The notes below the pieces were generated by a model. That model saw only the letters and a list, made by a program, of their open reading frames with translations. It did no database searches and had not been told where the DNA came from. Below, piece after piece: positions 1 to 11,286 of a stretch of 64,000 nucleotides of DNA. Both the position numbers and the translations under genes were made by a program. Numbering within the stretch: the stretch's first letter is position 1; the number at the start of each line of letters is the position of its first letter. Where the stretch lies: positions 1 to 64,000 of the forward strand of contig WION01000029.1 in assembly GCA_015039365.1 (NCBI GenBank). Reading direction: 5' to 3'. Source of the stretch: Amanita rubescens. Taxonomy: Eukaryota; Basidiomycota; Agaricomycetes; Agaricales; Amanitaceae.

Positions 1-816
1 CATTTTATCATTCCTCTCTTAGGGATATTTGAGGAGAGATCACAGCGCTTTCTCGTATCACCATTCATGGCTAATGGGACATTGACTGAATGGAGAAAGA
101 AGCGGGCCAAACAAGATTGATGCGATTCACAGACTGGTAAGGCTCCTGTGCTTTGATGATGAATCCGCTAATATCGTCTAGATGCTAGAGGTAGCAGAGG
201 GTGTGAAGTATCTTCACTCGGAAGGAATTGTTCACGGTGACTTGCACGGAGTAAGGCATCCAATATCGTACCTCCCAAATCACTTTATCACATTATTTGC
301 CAGCGCAATGTCCTCCTCAATTCTGAATTCCGTTGCCAAATCACTGATTTTGGATCAACTCGACATTTCGAAGCCACTGTTACACGATCTACAACAGCAT
401 TTGCTATAAATTCCGTTGCGCCTGAGCTCTTTGGCATGTGCACAACGTGTGGTCTGTTCGACTGTGATGTAGCCCAGGGAGATCAGGCTGCATGGGAGAA
501 AAGATGCAAAACAATGGAAACAGATATTTACGCTTTCGGTTGCCTTTATTATGCAGTGCGTACTATGGATATTCACTTGATTGGTGCATTGATCCACTGG
601 GGACCTGTATAGACATTTTTTGGTTCCACTCCTTTCCATGGAAAAAACGAGATTCAAATTTTTCATCTTGTCGCAAAAGGAAAGCGCCCGGATCGATTAG
701 AAAGTCCAAGAATGGAAGACGATACATGGCATCTCATTCAAAGATGTTGGGAGCCCATTCCTTCTAAACGTTCGACGATAAAGGACGTCGCAACGGCGTT
801 GGCCCAGCATATATAG
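1..816 (+). pseudogene. TKL-type protein kinase, 3' part, with a probable frameshift
   Basis: This is the C-terminal lobe of a protein kinase whose 5' part lies outside the window. The catalytic loop reads HSEGIVHGDLHG, followed after an intron (about 251-309) by RNVLL and then the DFG-type motif TDFG. An APE-like VAPELFG and a MDTDIYAFGCLYY-like segment (METDIYAFGCLYY) follow. A second intron runs about 557-610, and the last exon ends with CWEPIPSKRSTIKDV, the usual kinase subdomain XI. The reading frame breaks near 108-118: NGTLTEWRKKRAKQ runs into a stop, while the continuation KIDAIHRL lies one frame over. The intact paralog at 25896-27475 has no such break. The catalytic residues are otherwise preserved. 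It may be a recent pseudogene or carry a sequencing error. The kinase call is firm; the broken state is probable. Confidence 0.65.
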
Positions 817-1456
817 TCGCATTTTACAACTTGTCGTCGATGTACTATAGTGAGTTTTGTGTATTATGCTTGCCGCGAATTTGGATATATTTGTGCAATG
901 CTCGTTTTGCGTGAGCTGGCCTTGCTGCCTCATGACGACAAAAAACATTCCTCTCTGCCACCGCCGATGAGAATGACGAACCATACGCATCGCCGTTAGC
1001 TCTCTCGGGACATGCGCAACGCTACCTGTGTGCCCACTAATTATCCTTTTGCTCCTTTGACGCCTCTCTTCCTCGCCGGCCGCTCGACGCTCATCATCCC
1101 CAACCACTTTGTCTCCAAGCCTCGTTACAAGAGTGTTGCATCTTCCACTTGTCAATTCCGTCATGCGGACTTGCGAACAAGGCAGAGCTTCGTCTCGCAT
1201 GGTCAAGGTAACCTCCGCCCAATATGCTCAAACTTAGCTTATCATTCTGGAACCTTAGTACGGCTCCGAGACGGCCAAGCGCTCACACCACACCCCGGCC
1301 TCTTACCGATTGTCTACTCGTCAGTGTCAATTTAAATCGATGAATTTGCTTGTAGACAATTGGATCGAGTGCGCACTGTACCTCTTTTTGTGACCCCGCT
1401 AATCGATACTTTAGTTTGACAGATACCTTCGCGCGTCTGCTGGTGAAACAAGTGGT
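817..1456. other. Intergenic, no convincing gene
   Basis: Open frames exist on both strands here, but none has recognisable motifs or plausible splice structure. It separates the kinase fragment from the hypothetical remnant downstream. Confidence 0.4.
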
Positions 1457-1970
1457 ATGCCGCCATCTACCGAGATGGCAGATGAAACACATAGATCATC
1501 TTAATATGCGGCATCCAGCTCTAAATCTGCACCCTCTGATTCACACTCGTCAACTCTTACGCAAGTCGGTGAAGATCAAGCAGATGGAAAAGCAGCTGCG
1601 CACGAAAACGAAGCGCAACTGGAGAACAAAAATTCGGAACGGCAGATTACGCAATGCAGTCGATTGCTAGCCATTATATCGGAAGCGAGAGGAAGCGCAG
1701 CCCTTAGCGACGAAAACTTGAAACGACTAGAATATTGTTTACACTGCTTACAGGTGCGCCGATTGCCTTATTATATTGTGCTTTCATTGACTTTTTTTTG
1801 TAGTAAGCAACGGCGCAAATCGACGCACAAATTCGGATCCTTCGCGATTTCATTGCAGGTCCGCAACCGTTACCTCCTGCCTCGACGTCGTTAGACTACT
1901 CGGCAGGTTGTCGATGTTGTGAGCTAGTATGCAGGAGGAGCGTTACCTGAGCCGGCGGGTACGCGAGCGC
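1457..1970 (+). pseudogene. Remnant of a small unknown gene
   Basis: A reading starting MPPSTEMADETHRSS meets a TAA stop and then continues in the same frame with low-complexity Ser/Glu/Gln sequence and a helical segment (LLAIISEARGSAALSDENLK, about 1660-1720). After a possible intron (about 1755-1803) a second helical stretch appears (IDAQIRILRDFIAGPQ, about 1816-1863), but again the first in-frame codon is a stop. The composition looks coding, yet two stops disrupt any simple model. I do not recognise the family. It is either decayed or has an unusual splice pattern. Confidence 0.3.
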
Positions 1971-2109
1971 GCGGTTTTACGTTAAAACTTTCCCCAGAGA
2001 TGGGCTACTACGGTTGGCGGCAGCGGTTCAAAGGCGTCACATCGGGCGCCTTCTCCCTCTTCACCTAGAGTGACAAGAACTCACAGATTAGCAGACTAGC
2101 GCCAGTGAT

Positions 2110-2760
2110 ATGGTTGGAAATGGGTCGTCAGCAGAACCTGTCGCTTCTGCGGGAGCTGCCGTGCTGGCTGCGCAGAGAATCGTGACTTTAGCCATGGAGA
2201 GTTTGGATATGACGACGAAGAGTTAAAGATAGCTTGGACAGGGCTGCTGCGTATGTGTTGGTTTATCCTTACTGATATTATTTGACGCTGACGGTGACAA
2301 CCGCCTACGTACGGTTGGAATTCAGAGAAATGAATCTGCGGAAGAGCCGGCGCCGGAAGAGGGGGCTGAGCTGCCTCACAAGTTCCGGCACCACCGGAGG
2401 AGCAGCTTGAGTTTATCCAATGGAACCTGTGTGGAGGATGAACACTGGGCCGATTATTCCTCTGAATTACCGTCCCCCGCGTTGTCTGGGATGTTGACTG
2501 CGTATTCGTTGACCCCGGGTGGATATATGACAGCGGGCATGGGAGGACTGGGGACGCAGAGCCCCAGCGTGCAGTTTCAGATTCTGCCGCTGAGCATGGT
2601 GAATCTTAGAGAAGTGGTCGAGGAGGACTCGAAGGAGATGGAAGTGGATACGGATCCTCTATCCATCTGGATTTCGGGTTCAGTTTTATGGGCGATCTCA
2701 TGGGCCGTCGGACTCGGAGCCTCTGTTTATACGTCTCACTCGTTTGGACTTGAAGCTTGA
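2110..2760 (+). CDS. Hypothetical protein
   Basis: The best-supported part is the 3' exon (about 2356-2760). It encodes an acidic N-terminal stretch with EEPAPEEGAELP, a Ser-rich middle, and a C-terminal hydrophobic segment around ISGSVLWAISWAVGLGASVY that could be membrane-associated. A probable intron with a GTATGT donor lies about 2251-2355. The upstream exon is uncertain because two frames look plausible (one reading FGYDDEELKIAWTGLL). I do not recognise the family. The start at 2110 is tentative. Confidence 0.35.
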
Positions 2761-2959
2761 AACTTGATCCAGCGTTTTACCCACAACCATGATCATACTG
2801 TGCTATGTATGTTACAATTAGACTTGCGATTGTTGAATATTTGAATGATGCCATAAGTTCCCTGTCGTTGGTTTTGGTTAGTAATAGGAATGGTAGAAAC
2901 GAGGGTCTTTCGTTCTGTGCCCCCATCTGGGATGGCGCGCCCACTCTTCCAAGTGTTCA

Positions 2960-4871
2960 CAAGGCCATGTCTTGTTCAGCGCCAATTTCAAAGATACTTT
3001 ACATAATGCTTTCTTGGCAAATACACCTCCACTACCACCAGCATCGTTTATAAACATGCCCTTTCTCAGGAATGCAAGAGTGACTGGGCCATCATCAAGC
3101 GCTTGCTCGAGAACATATGGACAAGAGGAGACTGGAAACAAAGATAGTCATATCCCTTGGGAAGGTTAGCTTCTGAATGTCCAACTCCCGTTATTGTTCA
3201 AAGAGGTCGTGAATTCGTTAAACGTGGATATGGCGGCGCGGTCGACGGTATGGGTGCTCGCCGGGAGCCTGATACTCGACTAGCTATGGCCACATATACA
3301 TGGTTTACAGTAAAGACTACGGGTCACGGTTACAGTTTTATATGCGCATACATTAACGCCTGTTTATTCAGAACTAGTTTCCCCCGCGAGCCTCGCCGTC
3401 GATTCATTAGTCAACTTCAAGGCCGTCAAAGTTAGAGATTCCCTCGTTCTGCGAAAGCCATTAACGATCTTTTGATTTAGCACTTCAACAACGAAAAGTA
3501 CGAGATTGCTCAATACGATAAGCATCTCGCGGCGTATGAAAAGGCATCTGTCAAGGTCACCACATCACTGTCCTACTTGAGCTCGGGACAAAACGTCATT
3601 TTCTCGAGCGCGCTGACCGCCGCATGTTTTTGGCTGCCCAAGGGATCGTCAACGGTTAATGAATCTGCTATCACCATTTTTACGCTTGCTCATGATGTTT
3701 CGTTAGGTACAATGACGATTGGCGACCTGGTCATGGTGAACCAACTCCCGTTTCAGCTCTCACTTCCATTAAACTTCTTGGGTACGATATACCGGGAAAT
3801 GAGGCAGAATTTACTTGACATGGAGATTCTGTATAAGCTTGTAGAGGAAAATCCTGCGCCAAAGGTGAGAGAACAATCAACGAAAACGTTCTTCCTTTAA
3901 TTGACATAGGACAAGCCCAACGCGGGCAGCTCACCAAAGGTGGTGAAATCTCCTTCAAGATGTCAACTTTGCTTAACACCCTTCACGTCCTATTTTCCGA
4001 GACCTGATGTTTACCGCGCCAGCGGGAAAGAAGACTGCCATCGTTGGTCCTTCACGATGTGGAAAATCCACCATCTTCCGTCTTCTTTTCCGGTTCTACG
4101 AGCCTTCGTCCGGTACAATCGCCGTAGATGATCAAAACGTAAACAATGTCCAGCTCGTAAGTCTACGACAAAATATCGGCGTCGTCCCGCAGGACACACC
4201 TCTCTTCCACGCGGATATCATGTATAACATCCGTTATGGGCGAATGGACGCAACCGAACAGGACGTAATCGAGGCAGCACAAAAGGCGAATGTACACGAG
4301 ACGGTCACGAGGCTTCCGGAAGGGTACAAAACTCAAGTTGGGGAAAGAGGCCTGATGATTAGCGGTGGGGAAAAACAACGTTTGGCGATAGCAAGGGTCC
4401 TTGAGGAGGACCCTCCCATTCTATTCTTTGATGAAGCGGCAAGTATCATTGTTCTTGCTCTTGTTCTTGTTCCTCGTTCTTGACAGATCATCATATGCTC
4501 ACGATAAGAAAAAAAAAACTTTTTTTTCTTTCTTTTCTCAATACAGACGTCGGCGTTAGATGCTCAAACCGAGTCGGAGCTGATGAAGAACATCAACACC
4601 GTGTTATTGGACAAGGCACGCACGAGCATATTTATCGCTCATCGTTTGCGGACGGTGGTGGAAGCTGGTACGTTCTTTTTGTTTTTTTTTCGCGTACTTT
4701 CCTCATTGCGTGATAGACCTTATCATTGTTCTCAAAGAAGGACAAGCCGTCGAACAAGGCACCCATGAGGAGCTGCTCCAACTGGGTGGTTTGTATTATA
4801 GCATGTGGCAGCAGCAGGCAACGCTGGAGGGACGGACCTCGGAGGAAGCTAGCCAAAATAGCAAAGAATAA
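2960..4871 (+). pseudogene. ATM1: Decayed copy of mitochondrial ABC transporter ATM1 (ABCB7 family)
   Basis: ATM1 exports a sulfur-containing compound from the mitochondrial matrix for cytosolic Fe-S protein assembly. Recognisable blocks appear in order: DWAIIKRLLENIW (3082), LLNVQLPLLFKEVV (about 3172), NVDMAARSTVWVLAGSLIL (about 3221), then directly LAMATYTWFTVKTT (3280), so roughly 100 codons of membrane region are missing. HFNNEKYEIAQYDKHLAAYE, GTMTIGDLVMVNQLPFQLSL, Walker A as GPSRCGKST (R replaces the usual second G), the signature ISGGEKQR, FFDEA/TSALD and the switch HRLR follow. Frame breaks occur near 3624 (one base short before MFLAAQG) and near 3960, and a stop replaces a codon in VNFA*HPSRP (about 3975). 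Four introns remain visible, including a GC-AG intron at 4439-4546. The family call is firm. The deletion plus several lesions argue for a pseudogene, with a functional copy expected elsewhere. Confidence 0.88.
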
Positions 4872-5265
4872 TTTCCGCGATTCAGCCAAACGCTAACTTA
4901 TCGTAGAATGTGCTTAACCGCGCAAGTAATGCGGTGGAGCGCGCAGCTTTCTATTCTTAGATTCAGCACATTGCATCACATCTTTACATCCCTGAGTTGG
5001 CGAATGTTCATCATGTCAAAACGACTTTCGTTCTACAAGTCAAAGTGTATACTTTATCCACTCTCCTATAGATAGACACTATTGTGTGCATATCCTACGT
5101 ACGCGCTTTTACTTGTCACCCCAGATGGAGGGAGCGGCCGCCCTGATCATCACCTGCCTGAACAGTAAGATCCGGAGCATATGATGGACCCTATCAAAAG
5201 ATACACAAGCCCATGCGGACCAAGGTCGAACTGAATGGTTTGATGATCAAGTCCGTGCGATTAAT
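4872..5265. other. Convergent intergenic region
   Basis: No gene is seen. It lies between the 3' ends of the ATM1 pseudogene and PGS1 and probably holds their 3' untranslated regions. Confidence 0.4.
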
Positions 5266-7181
5266 TTAAAGCATGCCTTTGACAACGTGTACAATCGCTT
5301 TCGTGAGCCGGCGTACGTTGCGCTGAGCACCTTTCCATTCTGCGACGTGTTCTCTTATCTTGTCTATTTCCAATTGAAGCTGTCGTCTTAGCCGTATCAG
5401 AGAGTTTGATTGTTCGAGATGCGAGCTTTCCGGATTTTTACTCTGTTCGGGAGGTTCTGAAGGTATGACCATAACGAACGACAGTTCAGTGTCCAAGTGG
5501 GCCGAGCGCGAATTGAGGTTTGTCGATCCGAACATTGTCAGGACGGGCAAATCCCCGTGCGACGGTGATAACCAGATGCCTGAGAATTCGATCAGCATCG
5601 AGAAATAATAGAGAGCGAACGAATTTCAAGGCTGTTCACCTTTTGCATGATACGTCCAATCGTCTTTTTCCCATTCGCGTAATTGGACACCCCGACCACC
5701 GCCACTAGGATCCGCGATCCACCCTCTGTTAGCGCCGTTGACTGCTTTCACAAACTGTTGCTCCAAGTAGGTGTAGCCTTCAGGTATCCTCCCGGAGATG
5801 CCCTTGGAGCCAAAAAATCCGTTTGCCTGGTAAATTTTTGAGTTGAGCACATCAAACGTATCTATGATCCTCGTACCTTGGGCGCTGAACAGACGATCCT
5901 GGTGTCCACATTAGAACTCTTGAGAATAAGGTCCCGGTACGGTCCGTATAGCCCAAAATAACCACTAGTCAAGTCCAAAAGCGGTCGTCTTGAAGAAGTC
6001 TTTCCGTAAGAATCAAGGATGTGAAATAGTAGCTCTAGGACATTTTCTTCCTCTCGTATGCCGAATTGGCCGGCCTGGATGACAGGAAATAATGCGATGC
6101 GCGGTTCTAGGTCTTGATTGAGAGGATGACGGTTGCTATCAGGCCCTGTCGGCGCTGATTCCGCTGTCAAAGATCGGTGGAATGATACCAAGGCACGCTG
6201 CACTTCTTTGTGAACATGATGGGGATGCGTATCAGGGTCTAACCATTGTAGGGTATAGTCTTCATGGGACACCGAATATGGATTGAGCGCTCGTTGTGAA
6301 TTCAAGGGCAGTAGTTTAAATGAAAAGGCTGAGACAGTCCGCAGGAACGTATAGCAGTAATGCGCAAGCGGTGTGCTCCCTGTGATGTGCACATAACGGT
6401 CTTGACGGTTTGAAAAATATGACTTGTTGAGGTTAGCACTGTAAATTTGAAATTAAATGGCGCTGTTCGGTGGATGACACTGCGGGCGGGCTAAAAGCTT
6501 ACCCACTAATCACCACCTCGTCGTCCGCACCGTAAATCTTTGCGTGCCAAGTTCCCCAGCCTTCATTGAACCTGGGCGGTACCGTTTTCGCGGCTATTCC
6601 GCTTAAAGCAGGGCTCCGAAACATGAATACATTCACGCGGGATGGAAAATCACGTAATAAGGGCAACAGAACCTTCGCGGTTGACGACGGCCCAGGACGC
6701 GTCGACCTGTTAAAGTCGAGCTGTAAAAATAACTGCAGGGTTGGATTTCTCCGCAGCGCGGCGTCAAGCGCAGATAGCTGATAATTGAATTTGTTATCAA
6801 CCAAAAAAAAAATTCAGACATCAATTACATGCCAGCTCAATCTCCGAGGAACCGATGTAGAGCGATGAAAGAAAAACGCGGTGCTGCGCCCGCCCAATCA
6901 TATCCTATGTATCAGGTGAGCCAACACGTCCAAAAGAAAGAACAAAAGTAAAGACTAACGAGTATTGTCTTGTAAAATTGCTCGGGTTCATACAGAACTC
7001 TTAACTGGTTTGGCGAAAGCGAAATTTTCGGTTGGGTCTTCATCAATGATTTCGTAAAGCCGCGAATGGAAGGGTGTACATTCCAAGTTGCCAAAAATTT
7101 GCGACATGGAGGCGAGATCAAGAACCGGCGCGCACCAAGCCACAACGACCGTTTCGCGAACATAGCCGTGACGAAGCTCAA
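5266..7181 (-). CDS. PGS1: CDP-diacylglycerol--glycerol-3-phosphate 3-phosphatidyltransferase
   Basis: PGS1 makes phosphatidylglycerophosphate from CDP-diacylglycerol and glycerol-3-phosphate, the committed step of cardiolipin synthesis in mitochondria. Six exons give about 543 residues: 7181-6960, 6904-6833, 6777-6503, 6438-5877, 5826-5640, 5579-5266. The N-terminus is basic and lacks acidic residues (MFAKRSLWLGARRF), fitting mitochondrial import. Family blocks are LYIGSS, QLDFNRSTRPGPSSTAK, the first phospholipase-D motif WHAKIYGADDE, SGANLNKSYFSNRQDRY, NGFFGSKGISGRIPEGYT, the second motif YHAKGIWLS, and FGSTNLNSRSAHLDTELSF. All blocks join in frame. The junction between exons 2 and 3 only works with a GC donor (intron 6832-6778). 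The C-terminal tail is helical and charged. The gene appears intact. Confidence 0.93.
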
Positions 7182-7738
7182 ATCCTCACGTGAAGTTTAT
7201 TTGGCAAATGGCTTGTTGCGAAACAAGTACAAATATACAACATCCGATTAGTCGGAGTTGCTCTGGCCAAGCGGCTGGTCCAAGCACACCATCCTGAGAA
7301 CTCCGCATGATGTCTCAATACTTATCACGCCTACGGACCGACCACCGCCTCTTTGCGAATTGATTCCGTCAGGAAAGAGGCACTAATGAAGCTTAAATGC
7401 CGAAATGCTTCTGTTTCCGGTGCTCAAGTGACCAAAACAATCAGATTCCATGCTCTTAGCATGGAGACCATTACCACATTAACGGAAGAGAAGCAACAAA
7501 CTTTCTGCACGTGTACTCCGAGTAACTCAATATGCCGTTTAAGACTTTCCTCCGTACCGCTCACGGGACTTCTGGACTGAGCCTGGGATTCTGCCATTGC
7601 AACAAAATTTAACCCATGAATAGCTTCTACGGCTCTTCCTTCCAACAACCTCCTTTCTCGCTACAGTCCAGAGCCCTTTGTAGCTCTTGACATTGTTCCG
7701 GCTCATAACGCGACTCAGATTTTCACCCGACAGGCCAG
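7182..7738. other. Intergenic, possible divergent promoter
   Basis: This lies between PGS1 (minus) and a small plus-strand gene. A minus-strand open frame (7424-7648) has a mildly coding-like composition but no recognisable motif, so it is not annotated as a gene. Confidence 0.35.
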
Positions 7739-8140
7739 ATGCTTCAAAATTTCGGCCATCACGCGTCGGACGAAGCGGTCGAATTTGTCGAACAGTTTTA
7801 TGTCGACTTCTTTCGGGACGCCGACTTCGAGAACGAAGATAACAGGTACGCAATATTTCCTGCCAAGTAGCATGTTCCTGACTTGGCAAACTTGGCAAAG
7901 TGAGAACGAGGAGGACCTTATGAAGCTTTACGAGATGTATGGGGCTAGGACACCTCGCCCGCCTACCCCCGCACGCCTTGGCTCAAAGGCTAGCGAAAAG
8001 GACACGGTGTATCAGCTATCTGAGGACATAATACGAGGACGGTTACTTCAGCGAGTCCTACCCGTAAAGGTGAGCTACGCCACCAACTGATGTGACGTAT
8101 ACTTGAGTGTAATCAACAATTACTAAAGGCAAACGCATGA
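7739..8140 (+). CDS. Small hypothetical acidic protein
   Basis: Three exons (7739-7845, 7901-8069, 8129-8140) with canonical GT-AG introns of 55 and 59 nt join in frame to give about 95 residues. The second intron carries a TACTAAAG branch-like sequence next to its acceptor. The protein starts MLQNFGHHASDEAVEFVEQF and is rich in Asp/Glu in its first third (FFRDADFENED), with a proline patch (RTPRPPTP) and a helical C-terminus ending LPVKANA. I do not recognise the family. The consistent splice structure is the main support, and the true start could lie upstream. Confidence 0.5.
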
Positions 8141-8863
8141 CGACTCCTTCGGGTCGCGGAACTCAAGCAAGAGCGATTGAACTCCGCGGGCACAACCAGG
8201 CTCTGGTGTATCAACTAGAATTTGTTGTATTGATTGACTTTACCCTGAATCACCTGTAATCCACATTTATTTCACAAAGTCCGAGACGGAGTGGCGGGAC
8301 GTATAAAACATCAAAAACTAGGCGTTATCAGGTATTTTACTACTATATTCTTAAGTCAGGGCGTCAGGCCAGGCACATGCGAACCACTGCCCATAAAATA
8401 TCGAACCCGTTCGTGTGAAGCGTTCACGTAAAATAAAGGTATATTAGTTTTACTGCGAACATGTTCCGGGAAGTCATATCTCTTTTGAATTGCGAACATC
8501 ACCGTCGTTTATAGCGTGGTGGGAGCGTATGGATGCTTATCAGGTCTGGTCGCGACCCTAGCCTCTTGTTTTCGGTCGCTGCCGTCTTGTCGGACCCGAC
8601 AGTGGCATCGCCTAGATCGTCTTGCCCTGTTGCCATCGTTGCCATCGTCGCCAATTGGTCTCCACAATCGGTTACTTGCCTGCCATTACTCATTAATATA
8701 TGACCCTTGACAAAATTTCTGGATATTATTAAGATCGTCCTAAAGAGAAAAAAATCAATTGAGTGGAGGAATATGTATCGTGTGCGGTATGAGCCATATG
8801 ACCTATATATAGTATGTAAACACCAGACTAAATGCAGTAGTATATATATAATCTGATAACAAA
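8141..8863. other. Intergenic, AT-rich, no gene seen
   Basis: The sequence is AT-rich with several short TATA-like runs (about 8800-8860) and no coding pattern that I can support. It likely contains the 3' untranslated regions of the two convergent flanking genes. Confidence 0.4.
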
Positions 8864-9370
8864 TTAGTGTTGTGTTCTTGGACCACAATATTTCAGGACA
8901 ACCCATAAAACGCCTAGCGCGACACCCAATGTCGCATATAACAATACAATCGATATTAGCGCACCAGTTGCTCCCACGACTGTCACCTGCGCGATATAGC
9001 GGCGTGCAACGCGCACTGTCAAGCCGCCAGTGCAGGCCGCAACGGCCGAGCTGATCACTTCTTTGACAGCGACGGTTAGCTGATCATGGAGCATATTGGA
9101 TGAAAATTGGTCATCCACGTCGGCCATCGCGGGGGGGCGCATGAGAGTCAAGACGGCAAGCACTACGCCTCCCATCAGCCCGCACTGCGCGCACGTCCAG
9201 ACGTTCGCGGCCGGGTCATCTATGTGTCCAGTTTGCCGCAAAGTTGCATATCCGAGCATCGAAAATAAGGCGTATTTTAGAGGGGCCATGAAAGCCTCGA
9301 TCTTAGATGCGTCCTTGCGCGTTCTGACGCGGCCGAAGGAGAAGCGGTGTACAATAGCGGCTGAAATCAT
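8864..9370 (-). CDS. Small multi-pass membrane protein, unknown
   Basis: A single uninterrupted frame of 168 codons starting MISAAIVHRFSFGRVRTRKD. It has a hydrophobic segment near residues 29-42, a second near 62-80 (LMGGVVLAVLTLM) after an AQCG motif, and a third C-terminal segment (GALISIVLLYATLGVALGVL), followed by a short polar tail. A basic stretch (VRVARRY) precedes the last segment. A TATA-like sequence lies about 180 nt upstream. The frame could be extended upstream to 9642 by an uncertain exon, but that stretch contains the TATA-like element, so I prefer 9370. I do not recognise the family. Confidence 0.55.
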   Translation of the reverse strand: MISAAIVHRFSFGRVRTRKDASKIEAFMAPLKYALFSMLGYATLRQTGHIDDPAANVWTCAQCGLMGGVVLAVLTLMRPPAMADVDDQFSSNMLHDQLTVAVKEVISSAVAACTGGLTVRVARRYIAQVTVVGATGALISIVLLYATLGVALGVLWVVLKYCGPRTQH

Positions 9371-9551
9371 CGCGTTCTTTGAGCAGGGTAATTTAATGAA
9401 GCCAATATGTTAGCGGGAGAGGATAAACTCAGAACGTTGGAGCACGTACTAGCGTTTGTGCAATCCTCTGTTGGAGAAGAAACGGAGAATACAACGTCCC
9501 CCAGGGAAGGAATAGTCGTTGGATGGGATTGACGGGTTATATATGCTAGTG

Positions 9552-9561
9552 GTTTATATAT
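9552..9561 (-). promoter_or_regulatory. TATA-like element upstream of the membrane-protein gene
   Basis: On the minus strand the sequence reads ATATATAAAC about 180 nt before the proposed start codon at 9370. The position fits a core promoter with a moderate 5' leader. The assignment rests on sequence match only. Confidence 0.35.
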
Positions 9562-10333
9562 GGACGCCCAAATCCAGAAGCCCGTCATTTCAGAGAGCGG
9601 AGGCCTTGCCCGAGACCGAGAAAAAAAGTGATGTCCAAACACGGCTTTGATCTAATCATGGGCGTCATAGTAAGGAACCGTCGAACCGAACTGACAAGAT
9701 AGCCGGCCGCCCTGACCAGCGTTCGCTCGCCGGGAAATTCTTGTCAGTCGTTGCAACCATGTCGACGTAAGGCATCGATCCCGGTGGGCCAAGCTGGATA
9801 AGGAATTTCGTTTGTGCAGCTAACGTTAGTAGAGTCCCTGACGGTCGGCAATGCCGAGAATGGACAGATGCGGATATAAAACCCTGAACGTAGGACATTC
9901 AATGCATCATACCGTACGTCATTGCAGGACAACTCCCTGTTATATACGTCTGAACGAAGAGATCTCTGGTTTTGCCAAGGCTTTAACGATTGTATGGTCA
10001 GGATTTCATGGGTAAGTACTCCTACAAGACACGTTCGTGATTATCGATTGGGTGCGAGAGTTGGAAAGATCACGCCACCCCATTTATCAGTCACTTGAAT
10101 GATTGTTTTGATGCAACTGTATAAGTCACCAAAAAATGGATGAATAGGACATATGCGGGGGTATCGTAGAATCTAGGGCGATAATCGGAGCATCGCTCTG
10201 ATGAGGGCCAGCTGAGGATCCGAAAAGGAAATTGAGTAGCCATTGGTGCAGGAGGACGCGGAGTATGTGCGCCCAAGTTGTCGGCGTCGTGATCATATGC
10301 ACGACATATGGCCCGGGTGCAAAACATAGACCG
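9562..10333. other. Intergenic with one doubtful minus-strand frame
   Basis: A 77-codon minus frame at 9665-9898 (start MSYVQGFISASV) has no recognisable motif and no clear promoter or splice context, so it is not called as a gene. The rest shows no coding pattern. Confidence 0.35.
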
Positions 10334-11286
10334 TCAAACTTGTCCATCATTATCACTCCCTTGCTGCTGCCTCTTTGTTGCTGCAATTTTGGCCTCATTA
10401 AGCGGCTTGCCCCAACGAACTTCAGGAGGATCCCAGATGCCGAGCTCTCTTTTCATTTCCTCCACATTCTGGCCCCACCGTTCCTCCCAATACACAGTAA
10501 TCAAACTTCTTGCGCTTCCTCCGCACTTCAATGCCCACGGAACATATTCCGTAAACAGCCTCTCACGTTTCTCTGGTGTTAGGCGCAGCGGCCCGAACAA
10601 GGCAGCTATGGCGGTCATAGGTAGGCCCAAGTTCGCGAATTCGAAGTACTTGAGGGCAAGTTCATACTCGACGCTGACAGGGAGGTTCACAATGCAATGA
10701 TAGAAGTCATGGCATTCACGATAACGTTGCATGACATATGCCAGCTCAGGATCCGAGATATAGCGAACCTATGAATTGTGAATGATCGAGTTCAAGCAAC
10801 ATCAATGAACATACAGGTTCTCGTGTGTCAGGAGTCACTCCACAACGCTCTAGCCAGGTAATATAGGACCTCCCAAAGGTTCCATGCGGATAATTTGCCA
10901 ACTGTTTCATATTCACCGTTGAGGAGTTGACTCTTGGCCTCTCTTTCAATATCCGTCGACCCTCAGGGCATCCAATCATTCGATCCCTGAGCTGCGGTAA
11001 ACTGCGTCCGGCTGTTGTCTCTGCCAATGCAGCAATCATGTCTGTCCATCAAACATTGAATAAATTCAGTCGAACATAAATTTACATCAAGACACATACC
11101 GCCCCTTCTCGGATTTGCTAGCGACATCATGGCAGACCCAACGGTAAGGAACGCGTTCTCGAACCAATTCAAAGGTATATGGCCGTCGTATGAATTTGTT
11201 GTGATTGTCTTCTGGCGTATATATGAAACGGACTGTCGACCGAACATGCTTGGTTTCGCGACGGAAAGAAGCATTATGCCGATCAC
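10334..11286 (-). CDS. COQ4: Ubiquinone biosynthesis protein COQ4
   Basis: COQ4 is a mitochondrial inner-membrane component that supports the coenzyme Q biosynthetic complex. Three exons (11286-11100, 11041-10815, 10768-10334) join in frame to about 282 residues. A basic N-terminus (MIGIMLLSVAKPSMFGRQS) fits mitochondrial import. Family blocks are GHIPLNWFENAFLTVGSA, MSLANPRRG, MIAALAETTAG, the metal-binding motif HDFYH followed after 11 residues by E, LKYFEFANLGLPMTA and WALKCG. Introns are canonical GT-AG (58 and 46 nt). No lesion is seen. The start at 11286 precedes the targeting-like segment; MLLSV four codons later is an alternative. Confidence 0.94.

Noticed and set aside
697..1206. Long minus-strand open frame of 169 codons
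   Set aside because: It runs antisense through the end of the kinase fragment, has no motif and an odd Arg/Met-rich composition.
7539..7898. Minus-strand open frame of 119 codons
   Set aside because: Antisense to the spliced plus-strand gene at 7739-8140, Arg/Ser-rich shadow composition.
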